From NCBI RefSeq assembly GCF_964340395.1, contig NC_135562.1, forward strand, positions 1,590,001-1,654,000: 64,000 nt of DNA. Direction: 5' to 3'. This DNA comes from Glandiceps talaboti. Lineage: Eukaryota > Hemichordata > Enteropneusta > Spengelidae. Both the position numbers and the translations under genes were made by a program. The notes beneath the pieces are model-generated. The model was given only the letters and a program-made list of their open reading frames with translations, was not told the origin of the DNA and ran no database searches. Below are positions 50,690 to 63,360 of the stretch, piece by piece; within the stretch, counting starts at the first letter, position 1, and each line of letters opens with the position of its first letter.

Positions 50690-51140
50690 AGCTAACATAT
50701 AGTACGGCTGAGGTGTGTGCTACACAGTATGGCTGAGGTGTGTGCCACAGATAATATACAGTATGGCTGAGGTGTGTGCCACAGATAATATACAGTATGG
50801 CTGAGGTGTGTGCTACAGATAATATACAGTATGGCTGAGGTATGTGCCACAGATAATATACAGTATGGCTGAGGTGTGTGCCACAGAGTATGGCTGAGGT
50901 GTGTGCTACAGATATTATATAGTATGGCTGAGGTGTGTACCACAGAGTATGGCTGAGGTGTGTGCTACAGATATTATATAGTATGGCTGAGGTGTGTGCT
51001 ACAGATATTATACAGTATGGCTGAGGTGTGTGCCACAGATAATATACAGTATGGCTGAGGTGTGTGCTACACAGTATGGCTGAGGTGTGTGCTACAGATA
51101 ATATACAGTATGGCTGAGGTGTGTGCTACAGATATTATAT
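50690..51140. repeat. Tandem repeat, 34-bp and shorter units
   Basis: The unit cagtatggctgaggtgtgtg followed by c(c/t)acagataatata is repeated about 13 times. Some units lack the agataatata part, giving ~22-bp forms. Lies in the presumed 5' intron of the EndoU gene. Confidence 0.93.
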
Positions 51141-51199
51141 AGTACATCACCATGACAAATCTTCCTTTGATTTGCCCAACAATGCCCAACAATAATGGC

Positions 51200-51219
51200 T
51201 GGGGGGGGGGGGGGGGGGG
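51200..51219. repeat. Poly-G tract
   Basis: About 19-20 consecutive G residues; likely unstable or hard to sequence. Confidence 0.9.
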
Positions 51220-52115
51220 ATCTACCATGTCACTATCTTGTGCACTTATCTCATACAAAGGTCTAAAAAGTTGGCTCACCTAGTGATACACTCAAATTTT
51301 GTAAGTAGAGTCTAAAAAACTGGGCTAACGATACATAATATTAGTCCCAGGTAGAGATCATATACTGTAAGTTTGTGTAATATTATTTTTAATCTTATAT
51401 GCACATTAAAATAAATATACCCTAGCTCCCCTCCCCTCAAAACTTGCTCACAATAACCAGTTAAACCTTGGACCTCCATTTTGAATTTCATCAGTTCACT
51501 TGATATAACTAACAACTGAGTATGTAGCCAAAACCAGAGTTATAAATACAATACAATACAGGACAAATTCTTACAAATGTGTTAAACCAGTAACCGATAT
51601 GTATAGCGAATCTAAATGTCTAACATAAATTCCACATTATAATATATTCTGATTAGCTATAATGTTGGGTATTTTTATCTGGCGGCAGATGTTTTGTTCT
51701 GCACTATAAAGTCTGCTAACAAAGTTCACTGCTAAAAAAAATCCAGGTACAAGAACACAAATATTAGTCATGTTGTGCATACATGTAGTTTACCAATATC
51801 AATGTTAGACTATATATTATCAACCTGATGTTCATGCCTGTTTGATTTTTATCAAACATTTGCATAAACGTGTACATTACTATATCTCTTACTTTAACAC
51901 AAGATGTCAATGCCAAATCAATGGCAATTTGTTTCTAACTTGACATTTAACTTCAACTTCATGTTCTACTTGTCAACTATGCAATGTCTACCATTATCCA
52001 ATCTTAAACCGATCAACAAAATAATCGCGTGAGATACTAGTATACCTTATATGCAAGCTAACCTTACATGTTTCCTTCACAAAGATCTGTTATCAAATAA
52101 AAATCGGACTTTTAC

Positions 52116-52190
52116 CTCACAATGCTATAGTTCGTATTGACAACGTGTCACCAGTCCGCAGGTCCGTGCGAGTCTAATGAATGGGATTGT
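52116..52190 (-). other. Putative EndoU 5' non-coding exon
   Basis: A minus-strand donor GTGAG|GTAAAA at 52116/52115 ends a GC-richer stretch (52140-52175, acgtgtcaccagtccgcagg in plus sense). It lies about 310 bp from the SELENOI start on the other strand. It would supply the 5' UTR joined to the exon at 48411. Predicted only from the donor and base composition. Confidence 0.35.
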
Positions 52191-52499
52191 TAGTAGTAGG
52201 TAGGCGTTGTCCTTTTGTTAGCAACTTCTGAACTTTGACCTCTACCCTTTGTAAACCCTCTAGAATAGTAAAAATTAACCAGGCTAGCAATATTATCAAT
52301 AGAACGTAATTCAATTGTTAATTACTTTTAAATTTATCTTAGCAAGATTAAAATTTTGATAATTCTAAGACAAGTTAATCCAAAAATGAAACGTTTGATT
52401 TCTTTCAGATATATTTTTTGTTGACAGCAGCTTCAACAACATTTGATATGAAATATTTCTTAACTAACCTAAAGGGTTAAAATCATACCACTTCTGAAC
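52191..52499. promoter_or_regulatory. Predicted bidirectional promoter EndoU / SELENOI
   Basis: The two genes are divergent here: the putative EndoU leader ends at 52116 and the SELENOI start codon is at 52500. No TATA box was convincing on either strand. The short spacing is typical of shared housekeeping promoters; this is inferred from layout. Confidence 0.4.
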
Positions 52500-55400
52500 A
52501 TGGCGATGAAGTACCTCAACGAAGAACAACTCGCCGGCTTTGACAAATATAAGGTAAATTTGTTAACCATTATGTTTCTTCATCAAAAATTGTAAATCTT
52601 TGATACATTAATGACAGCTGTGCAAAATTTGATGACGGTATTTTGACGCGATGATGCGTAGACACGCGAACAATTCTTGGCACAAGGTCATTGTAGTAAA
52701 CGTCGTGAACTGAACTTTCTACATTGCCGAGGACAGCGTCTGCCGAGTACAACATTTGTACATACATGAATCGTTGATACACATTGGACATTACTCATTA
52801 TAGGTGAAAATTGGTTTCAAATATTAAGAACAAAATTATTTTTTTGATTAAATATTTGTCATAATATCACTTGAGCATACAGAATTATATTTTAAAACTC
52901 GACACGCACAACTTACATTTTTTAGGACACTGTCACACAGTATGAAAGGTAGGGCTGTATGATTCATTCTTTAGCATATCAATATAGTTATTTCGTTACA
53001 TTGTACTCAGTGTGTATTCACTTGAAATTGAATACCATACCATAAATAAACCAATCAACATTCAATTTATGACTAGCCTTGCTAATTTCCATGAAAAGTA
53101 AATATTGTGTTAATAAAAACTACATTTTCATGATTGTATGATAATCGGGTATAAAACTGACACACATTTTATGTATTCCTTTTCCGAATAAAACGACTGA
53201 TAGAGATAAAATGAGTCAATCACAGACAAAGATTGCTAAGTATGACCTTGGCGGTAGGAAAGACAAGATAGTTATAATAATGCAGTAAATAGTATTTTGT
53301 GCTTCAAGATTTACAAAAATCAATGGCTGTGGCATACAATCTATCAGTGTTGCAACAGTAGGCATGTATAGACTCACAAATCGTCATTTGTGCCACAGAC
53401 AATCAGAGATTGGAACAATTTACCACAATAAATGATCAACACAACGAACCAGAACAATTCAAACAAGCAGAACCAGAACAATTTAGACAAGCAGAAACAA
53501 CTTTCAACAGAACACAGGATAGAAACAAAATAAAATAAAATGCAATTATTCATCATAGTTCATACAGTGTACAATATTTTCATGATTTTAATACCTTGCT
53601 AAAATATGCCGACATTTCATGATTGCTTTCTGAACAAAATTACAGACAATTTTTATGTATTTATTGAGTCTTTGCATTTCAGATTTTTGTATATTTTACA
53701 TGTAGTATTTTTCATATCACAAAATAGAATAGGCCCTGTTTACAATATGATAAGTTGTTACTTTAACCTTTGAACTTTACTTTGAACCCGTAGCTGTTTC
53801 TCTTTCAACTAAAAGAAGTAAAAACTTGAGTTTCAGAAAATGTTCACACCTACATGTAACAGATCTATTTTTAGAGGTCATATTGTCTTCACCAAAAAAT
53901 GTTGATCAGCTTGGAAATGTAGATCAAATGATTTACATAGGTTATAATGTACAAACAGTTCAAAGTTTTTAGCATTGCGCTTTCAATCTGTTTTTTTTGG
54001 TTGATAATCCTCATCATAATAACAATTTCCATTCCATATTGTCTTAATCATAGTCATAATTGTATTCCTGTGTATTTGGAGGGTTAGCTTGGTACATTGA
54101 AAGAAAATTGCATTTCATTAACCTTTTATCAAAGGTTAGGGATGTCCTGGCAAAAGTCCAATGATTTCATAGTCTTGACCTTCAGATATTCAGATAATAT
54201 TTAATTTTGTAAAAAAATTATTAGTCCCCAAAACACCCCTGAAATACAAGTTTTAATTGATTTTAATTGATTGCACCATCAGTTAGTCTTAGTCAGTGTA
54301 AGAAGAATTTATTTATTTAGAAATTTAAAATTTAGATGTTCATGAGAGGTTTTTTGAAATTCACTGAGGCTCACAATATATATATGTAGATTTTACATTG
54401 TGACCAACTCAAGCTGACCCAGCACATACATGTACACACAATGTATGTACAGGAAGTTACATGTACCTACAGTTTTTCAGAGGTGGGAAATTATAGTAAA
54501 ATGTACATTGTATTTTACAGGGGATGGGTTCCCATCAAGATATTAATGTACATGTATGTAAATTTATGCAAATTTGATCAGATTTACCCTATCTCTGTTA
54601 CCAGGGTTCCCATACCTTAGCAAAAACTCTGTACCCCAAATTGTCATGCCACTATCAACAATTCATAATCATTGTATTTTTTTCTGACCTTTTCAATCTG
54701 AAAAATACATCACCTTGTTAATAATATCCACATCCACAATAAATTAATGTTGAAATAACAAGGAATTCTGTGGTTGATGTTTGAAAAAAAAAAAAAAAAC
54801 TATTTTAAAATAATGTAGAATCTTACGAATTGGGAAATATAAACACTGAATCTAATGTGTGTGTGATATTTTATTTTAGCTGTAATGAGTTTTAGAAATG
54901 TCACCACAATTGTTATTAATTTTTCATATTTATAATTAGCTGCAGAATATCAATTCCCAAATGTATTTTTGTCAATAACAATGATAGATAGCTGAGGATA
55001 TTAATTTACTAAATTACACTATAATTAGATATTATTCGCCAATATATAATTTTTCTTCATTCAACCAAGGAAACTGTAAGTGACCTTGGGGGCTTTGTCA
55101 CTACGTGTCTAGCAATGTGATGTATTCATTTAAATTGATACTGATATGTGAATCCTCATTTAATTACAAATAAACTTCAGTTATGAACTGGAATTCAAAT
55201 CTGTCTGACTGTCCATCCATCCACCCATCCATCCATCCACCCATCCATCCATCCATCCACCCACCCATCCATCCATCCATCCATCCATCCATCCATCCAT
55301 CTACCCACCCATCCATCCATCCATCCATCCATCCATCCATCCAAACATCCATCCATCCATCCATCCATCTGTCCAATGACATCACCTTGTTTTGCAAGTT

Positions 55401-58400
55401 AAAATTTTTGAGCATTGGCAACTGCAGTAACAATGAGCAATTCACTAAACAGAAATATTGATACATTCTTTTGATAACTTCAGAGAGTTTTTCCTTTCTG
55501 GAGAAAGTGTCTGGTGTACTACTGAAAATATCAGAAGTTTATAGGGATAAAATCACTTACATGTACATTTGAATATTGTGGAATACCTTTACTTTGCATA
55601 ACAGACGTTTTTACCAATGTTGCTGGTGCTTGTCACAAGCAGAAAACCTTTACAGGTACAGCAGTTTGAGCTAAGCTATTGACATGCAAACAGAAAGATT
55701 GAGGTTACCTGCAGTATACTGGGTTCACTCACAAGTCAAATCAGGTCAAACGTCATAAGGTCATGAAATTTGAAATCCTGCATTGTGTAGGGAATCATAG
55801 ACATTGTGACTTTGGTCACATAAAGTATGCACTACAACTGATAAAGGTTGTTGACCCAGTTTGATATTGCTACATTCCTGCATGTACACATTTACTACAA
55901 CATTAACAGTACAACTTACAAGGATTGTTACCTTTGTTATTTTGGATTAACATGTTTCAATGGTTTCTACACACAATGTGTTTTAGTAACCTCCAGTCCC
56001 AGGGGGGCTACTCCTCTTATAATGACTAGACAGGTATATGTGTACATATATGTGCTGTCCTTTGGAGTACATTTTCTAGCCCTTTGGTCTAAAATGGGGT
56101 CTGTGTTTTTTTCAAGCTGAAGAGTCTAAAATGGGGACCATTCTGCATTATTTTTTATTTTGCTTGGTCCATTGTCATTACCAAATCCTAACTGTGCTAC
56201 TGCTCCAAAAATGTTGCCTCCTAAGGGACATATATTTTGGTTTAAAATTTGATCTTTAAAACCTGTAATGGTCTAAAATGGGGTAGTGGTTTTTGGTCAA
56301 AATGGGTCAAAAATTGGGCCTGGGGTTTCCAGTACTGTCTACACACCCCTACCAGAGCTGATCCACTGGTACCATCCCTGGGCCTCCAGTCTTCAAGGAA
56401 CAAAATTAGTACAGTACTGAGAATGAGTGAGAACTCAATACTGATTTATTTCAGAGTCTGTTAATGAATGCCAACATGAAGCAAAATTCATCTGTCCCTT
56501 CACTTTTTGGAGAAAAAAAGTTAACACATTGTAGATAAAATGTGCTAGATCAAAAATAATTAGTTTGATGACTTGATTATGTTTATACAATGATTGAATG
56601 AATAATGTGTCTTGCATTGTTAGAATGAAAAGGGACAATGTGTTGTTGTATGGTACCACATCTCACTACCCCACATGTTGCATGGTACCCCATTCCCCTA
56701 CCCCACATGTTGCATGGTACCCCATTCCCCTACCCCACATGTTGTATGGTACCCCATTCCCCTACCCCACATGCTGTATGGTACCCCATTCCCCTACCTC
56801 GCACGTACCTCAGGCTATCCATGCACAAAGGTTTTCTGTTAGATTTGTAATTCTCACAAGAAATCAGTTAAAACTTGCATAGATTCCCACGTGACATGTA
56901 CAACCCGTAGCAAAAACATTAACTGATTGATGCATATTGTTTTCAGGACTGCAGTCTGATTATCATGTGTTCTTGTACTTTACTTTGATATCATTGAAAA
57001 CATTTACAAAGTATCTTTTCTAATCAAGTATTGTTGTATCGTTTACAGTACAGTTCAGTTGACACATCACCGGTATCTAAGTATATCACACATCCTTTCT
57101 GGAATCAGGTAGTCAAGGTAAGTTAAACTTATGATGATAAAGAACAATGGTACAATACAGGGACTTTACACTTTATCAAATCGGGGTTCAAATGGGATTT
57201 TGTATAGCTGCCAAAACTGGTCAAACTGGTCTAGGCAAATATACAGGGACCTTACACTTTATCACAACAGGGTTCAAATATAATTTTGTACAGTTGCCAA
57301 AACTGGTCAAACTGGTCTAGGCAAATATACAGGGACTTTACACTTTATCACAACAGGGTTCAAATATGATTTTGTACAGGTGCCAAAACTGGTCTAGGCA
57401 AATATACAGGGACTTTACACTTTATCACAACGGGCTCCAAATATGATTTTGTACAGTTGCCAAGACTGGTCAAACTGGTCTAGGCAAATGCATGTATAGA
57501 GGAATGGTATACTTTATGCACACCCTGGGTTCAAACTTGATTTTGTGTGATTGCCAAGACTGATCAAACTGGTCCAGGCAAATGTCATTCATGGTGTTTT
57601 TTAGTCTTGTTCACTAAAATCATTCACACTTAAAAATATGTCTCCATTGTTTAATGATGGAAATGTTATTTCAAATGTAATAAAGATAGAAGTTACTAGA
57701 ACAAGCTGAAAAGTAACAACATACGCAATGCCAGCTCACGCAATGCATCATGGAACTGGTAAAACCACCATCAATCATGTCAAGTAACGATTAGATTCTA
57801 ACTTACAGCTCACATTTGGTATTTAGAAATGAGATAAAAATGACATTATGATTAAATTCTCGGTACAAATAGGTTGAAAAAACAGCATATAATTTATTAG
57901 TTTCCAAGTCTGTTTTGTACAGATGTAATCTCCTCTATCACACACACTGTGTCAGCTCAGTGTTTCTGCTAATTAAGTTTATGTGCAATTAGCCAAAACT
58001 TTAGACTTCATGACGACGGACTTAATTTTTACCAGTAACGTTCTCTTCTTTTTTTTCTCCATAGCTTGTTCCACTATGGGTAGCACCAAATCTACTAACC
58101 TTCATCAGTTTTATGCTTCTAGTATATTCTGTTGGCTTAGTATCCTACTATGATAAAGACTTCCTTGCATCTAGTCGGAATCACCCAGAATCACCACCAC
58201 TACCAGCATGGGTATGGATAGCCTGTGGTTTGTGTCAGTTTCTATCACATACTTTAGGTAAGTAGTTTTACAGAGCCAATATGTCAAGTTTTGTAACTAG
58301 AGACACCATTCAAATTTGCACAATAACTTTCCCAGACAACACATCGGTTGATAGCTATGTCTTCTATGAAGGCTTGTGTTCAGTGGTGTTACACATGTAC

Positions 58401-61400
58401 ATGTAGGTAGAGTAAAGTATGGACCCAAACATGGAACTGAAAATAGCAAAGTTATGTGGATAGAACAATGACACCTAATTGACCGCCTTACCAGCAAATC
58501 TGATAATTTATATTGTCTTGATTTTATTTTCTAAAAAAAGAATCAGAGCCTCATTGATTGTTCCACATACCAGCAAATTCCACTATGTTATTTTTGGGTA
58601 CATAGTAAAAATAAATTTTGTTTTATGCCATCTCTGAACAGTATGAGGATTTGTGCACAATACATACAAGGTAGTCACAAAGTATCAATATTACTCATTT
58701 GAAGAAAATTTTAGCACTAAAGTCACTAGATACTAAGTAAAGTGTTCAGCCTACTGGGGTTTGTACAAATAATTTATGTCTTTTGCAAGCAGAACAAAAA
58801 TGGAATAGTTACACATTACACACAGTGGTCACTGGGTCCACTTTGTTCATTTGATAACAAAATGTAACACAAAAGGTACAGCCACTCTGGTTTCCTCTTG
58901 CTTTGAGTACACTCATTCTGTTACTGAGCTCTGCCTGTTGGATAGTTTGGGTATAAACCTTGAAATTAAAAAGTAAAAAAATTCCTCACATTTTGTATTT
59001 TCACAGATGGTATAGATGGTAAGCAAGCACGAAGAACCCAGACTAGTTCACCTCTAGGGGAATTATTTGACCATGGTGTAGACAGCTGGTCAACTATGTT
59101 CCTTCCTATACCTATCTATTCTATATTCAGTAGAGATGAAAATGATTATGGTGAAAGTGTCTATGTAATGTATTTAATCTTGTTAAACGTACAAGTGTGT
59201 TTCATTTTGTCACATTGGGAGAAATACAACACTGGAATACTCTTTTTACCTTGGGGATTCGATATAGCACAACTAGTAAGTATATCTTTGGTTGTGTTTA
59301 GACAGTGACGCATTCAAATAAAAATATACAAAATCAATAGTATCATTTTTTGTTTCAATGCATTTTTGTGTATTACCGTTAATATGATAAATATTATAAT
59401 GTGTTTTAATGTGTTTACACGATAGCAACTAATGTTTTTGACCATTTACATGGCAACTCCAAAGACGGAACAATTCGAAAATGATTCTGTTGCACATGCA
59501 CAAACATAACCCAACAGTTAAAGATATGTGTAAGTACATGATCATTTGGGTCATTCCTGAGGACAAATACATTTTTTGAATAGTTCTGTTTTCGGTCATT
59601 TACACAACTCTGTTTTTGAATCTTTTGGTTTTCACTCATTTATACAGACTTTGTTTTTGAGTGAAAAGGAAGTGCATTAAAATTGTTCCAATTTCATGTG
59701 TGTTTTTGGTTTCTCCATGCACCTTCCAACCACTTCAAGGTTAGTTTTGGTGTCAGAGACAGCCATCTTGGAAAAATAGTTGACATGGATAGAACTCTGT
59801 GATTGGTCAATTTGTTGACAATGAGTACTGGGGGTACAGTGTAATGAAATAACATGTTTTATTTTTATTTAAAACAGGCTATGAAATGACATGTTTTATT
59901 TTTATTTTTATTTAAAACAGAGTATGACAGCACTATACATAGCAACTGGTATATTTGGTTATGAAATCTGGAAAGGTGTTTACTTTGACATGTTTGAGTT
60001 CAGGAAAGTCTTCTTAGTTACATTAATGTGTAAGTCAGTTTGAAATTTTTGTACAGTTATGTTCAAACGTTGTGTGTTTTTTAAACAAACGCTACATTGA
60101 GCTAATTTTAAAATTTTTATAGAATGTATGAAAACTAAAATCACTTGCTAAAATAACACCTATCTAATAGTGTTAATAAGTTGTAAAGTTAGTAATGAAA
60201 ATTTCTACTCACAGAGTCAAAACATTTCTTGGATGTGAATCCTAAACTTTCACTCACACCGTGTCATCCTTGTCCATGACAGTCACAAACCATTAGCGGT
60301 CCAAGTGCAACAAACCCGCGGGCTTGCCTGGCGAAAACGGGTGTCATAAAAGTTGTTTGCATCTCTAAAGCTGTTTGTAGCGTTACTTATAATAGCCTAA
60401 TAAATTGATAACAACTGATATAAGACGGAGGTAAGGTTTGCCTCAATTGCAGTCCATGCAGACGGCCGAATAGAGGTTTTACAGCTGTTTACTTGTGTTA
60501 TGTAAGAGCCCATCATCACATGTGTAAATATTGGTACTCTTTGATAACAAGTCCACTTGCTTGGCTAATGGCTTGTCCCAGTAATGCAGGGGTGTGCTTC
60601 TGGGTTTCACTTCCAACAAACTGTGAGTAGAAATTTTCATTACTAAGTATGAACCCCAGAGTCTATGAACATTGATTCTCACAGCTTATAAACTGTATTG
60701 TTCTTTTCATTTAAACAGTTGGTACATTTGTTGCAACACTTCCACTATGTTTCTACAATGTATACAGGTAAGTGGCATCATAATCTTATAAAGTCATAGT
60801 ATTTATATTTGTAACCCAGGTTCTTGCATTAGTTATATTTAATCAGTTGATCTATAAAGATTTGACAGAAGCACTCTTTTTGTGGAGGACCATTTTGGGT
60901 TGATTCTGTGCCTCAGTCAACCCAGCTCTATAACTAGGGACCTGGTAGGATGTAGGTTGCAATGTGAAGGCTTTAATCCTATAGGCTGTAATGGATTGTA
61001 TGATCCCTGGGTAGTTGAGGAAGACTAAAGGGCCGTTGTGCCATTCTAATTCGAGCCAGGGGTAATAATTGTAAAGCGCTTTGAGCACGGAGTGGGAAAG
61101 CATTATATAAGAACCCAACATTATTAATCCTATTTTTCCCAACTTGTAGATGTTAGTATACAAACAAATTCACATGTGAAGCAAATAAACATAAATTACA
61201 AGTAGAACATCTTGTATCCTGTACTTACAAATTCAAGTTTTATCTTACAATTTTGCACTAATACATGTTTTTGTTTTTTTAATGATTACAGTTCATACAA
61301 AGACAAAAGTGGAAAATTACGCACATTTTATGAAGCTATGCTTCCACTTCTTGTGCCTACCATCCTTTTTGGTCTTACAACTGTTTGGGTTTTTTATTCA

Positions 61401-61859
61401 CCAACTAAGATTCTTGAAAGAGAGCCTAGACTCATCTTTTGGTTATTAGGAACTGTATTTTCAAATGTGGCGGTAAGTATAATTTATAGCCTTAAAGGTG
61501 ACAAGTTTTGTCAGTGTGTAGTCATTTCTAGGGTATAAAATAAATAAACAGAAACAGATGTATGGCTGTGTGGATGGAGGGCCTAGGAGTGGGCCTTAAA
61601 GGTGATAACAAGTTTTGTCAGTGTGTAGTCATTTCTAGGCTATAAAATAAAAATAAATAAACAAACAAACAAACAAACAAACAGATGTATGGTTGTGTGG
61701 ATGGAGGGCCTAGGGGTGGGTGGAGGGCCTAGGAGTGGGTGGGTTGGTTTGGGTCTGATAGGTTGATGGATGGATGGACGACTGGGTGACTGGCTTGGTG
61801 AGCGAATGGGTGGGTCTGGTGGGTGGATAGATGGATGGATGGATGGATTGGACAGACAA

Positions 61860-61921
<62 letters not shown>

Positions 61922-62540
61922 CGATTGATTGATTGATAGGATGGATAGAGGATCAGAGGGATGATTTTTGGATTGGCGGTATCATGATGGGTGGATTTAT
62001 TGATTAATTAATTACTGGTAATTGTATTCAAACCATTTTAATGGATAGAAAAATGTAAACAGTTCTATATCGCTTTATAATATTAACATTCTGTGATAAT
62101 TTTGAAATAAATGGTACTGATATTAAACGGTCTGTTATACTGTCAGTAATTCTAAATGTTGTCTTGTTCACAGTGTCGGCTCATAGTATCCTGTATGTCC
62201 AGTACAAGAACTGACACCTTCAATGTACAACTAATACCTTTAGCTGCAGTAGTATTTATATCTCTTGGTTATAATTGTGGAATTTATGAAGTTTATATGG
62301 CATGGGCTTTAACAATATTTGTCACACTGGCTCACCTTCATTACTGTATCTTTTTGGTAAGTAAACTTTTATCAACAAAATTCTCCTGATATTTTTATTT
62401 TGTTTTGTTTTGTAAACACCATAGTATTGTTCACTCTAATGGAAGACTTCTTTTTTGCTGTTGGTCAAAATGGTGATTTTCTTGTGAGACGCAGTATAGT
62501 AAGGTATAGGGAAACATCACACATGTATAGAAAGAAATCG

Positions 62541-62609
<69 letters not shown>

Positions 62610-63236
62610 TGTGTGTGTGTGTGTGTCTGTGTGTGTGTTTGTAAGTGTGTTTGTGTGTGTTTGTAAGTGTGTGTTGTGTGTGTGTGTTTAGTTTAGTTTA
62701 GTTTATTTCAGCAAAACAGCATGTGTTTGTAAGTGTGTGTGTGAGTGTTTAGTTTAGTTTAGTTTAGTTTATTTCAGTAAAACAACAAGATCGACAGTAC
62801 AGATATACAAATAAAAACTGGTACAAATTGTTGAATTACTTGGATAACCCACAAAGTCAGAGACTTATTTCCAGTGTATGTGTTTGTGTGTGTGTCTGTG
62901 TGTCTGTGTGTCTGTGTCTGTCTGTGTGTGTGTGTCTGTGTGTGTCTGTGTGTGTGTGTGTCTGTGTGTGTGTGTGTGTTTGTGTGTGTGTGTCTGTGTC
63001 TGTGTGTGTGTGTTTGTGTGTGTGTGTCTGTGTGTGTGTGTTATTAAAATAGGTTACTGTCACATTGTTACTCACGTCAGATTTGACCTACCCTTACTGA
63101 CAAACAGCAATCTTCAAGATATAAATGAAACTGTGTGTATGTTTTCTTTTTACAGGTCAAACAGATGTGTGAACATTTCAATATCTACTGTTTTTCAATA
63201 AAAAAGAAACCAATGCTGAATAACAAACACAAGTAA
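52500..63236 (+). CDS. SELENOI: Ethanolaminephosphotransferase 1 (EPT1/SELENOI), nine exons
   Basis: Transfers phosphoethanolamine from CDP-ethanolamine to diacylglycerol or alkylacylglycerol in Golgi/ER membranes, the last step of phosphatidylethanolamine synthesis. Exons: 52500-52553, 57049-57117, 58065-58257, 59007-59275, 59921-60029, 60719-60767, 61292-61472, 62174-62356 and 63156-63236; 1188 nt, 395 aa, all GT-AG and in phase. The start [18 protein letters not shown] matches the family N-terminus. The CDP-alcohol phosphotransferase motif DG-x2-AR-x8-G-x3-D-x3-D is intact at residues 109-131 (D109, G110, A113, R114, G123, D127, D131). [16 protein letters not shown] is diagnostic of EPT1 over CHPT1/CEPT1. 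Several hydrophobic spans follow, as expected for a polytopic enzyme. Human EPT1 is 397 aa with selenocysteine near its end; here the end is [14 protein letters not shown] and a TAA stop, so no selenocysteine. The stop overlaps a donor-like CAA|GTAAGG. Confidence 0.96.
55210..55372. repeat. (ATCC)n microsatellite with ACCC interruptions
   Basis: About 38 ATCC/ACCC units, in intron 1 of SELENOI. Confidence 0.97.
56640..56800. repeat. 32-bp tandem repeat, about five copies
   Basis: The unit gttgcatggtaccccattcc followed by cctaccccacat. It contains a KpnI-type ggtacc in every unit. Intron 1 of SELENOI. Confidence 0.92.
57157..57580. repeat. Tandem repeat, about 85 bp unit, five copies
   Basis: The phrases atacagggactttacacttt, atcacaacagggttcaaata, gattttgtacag and aaactggtctaggcaaat recur with increasing divergence toward 57580. 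One unit lacks an internal 13-bp stretch. It begins 40 bp after SELENOI exon 2. Confidence 0.92.
60894..61125 (+). mobile_element. SINE/LINE 3'-tail-like repeat, copy 2
   Basis: Contains cagtcaacccagctctataa, gtaggatgtaggttgcaatg, gccaggggtaataatt and tttgagcacggagtgggaaa, then tatataagaaccc. The second half matches 18117-18250. It lies in intron 6 of SELENOI and is non-coding. Confidence 0.65.
61540..61850. repeat. Duplicated segment plus GGAT/GGTG-rich low-complexity DNA
   Basis: ttttgtcagtgtgtagtcat..ctataaaataaa occurs at 61505 and 61613. The phrase gatgtatggttgtgtggatg and its relative occur at 61557 and 61684. A degenerate ggatgg / gtgggt stretch follows. Intron 7 of SELENOI. Confidence 0.75.
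61857..61937. repeat. (TTGA)n microsatellite
   Basis: About 20 TTGA units with one TCGA. Intron 7 of SELENOI. Confidence 0.96.
62541..63042. repeat. (GT)n blocks with duplicated TTTAG spacer, intron 8 of SELENOI
   Basis: GT-rich blocks at 62541-62693 and 62876-63042 are broken by TCTG, TTTG and TAAG variants. Between them the spacer gtttagtttagtttatttcag plus (c/t)aaaac(a/a)gca-like sequence occurs twice, at 62686 and 62747. The second GT block ends ~110 bp before exon 9. Confidence 0.93.
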
Positions 63237-63354
63237 GGAAATACAAATTTCACTGATTTTACAATTGATGATCTTTTAAACTTTTATATTCTTGTTATTG
63301 ATTATTCAAGGTAACTTTACATATTACAACGTTACAAATATTGTGATACATTTC

Positions 63355-63360
63355 AATAAA
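63355..63360 (+). terminator. Poly(A) signal of SELENOI
   Basis: AATAAA 119 nt after the TAA stop. Sequence from here to 64000 shows no further exon that I can support; it is AT-rich with a 63-codon frame at 63413-63604 that is weakly hydrophobic and unrecognised. Confidence 0.65.

Larger units (their letters stand above)
52560..57040. other. Intron 1 of SELENOI: no nested gene seen
   Basis: A ~4.5 kb intron. It contains a poly-A run (54784-54800), the (ATCC)n array at 55210-55372 and a 32-bp repeat at 56640-56800. A short cluster of aaaatggggt phrases lies at 56089-56310. A weak relative of the intron 1 duplication in the calmodulin-like gene lies at 55060-55110. None of the short frames looks coding. 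Confidence 0.6.
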
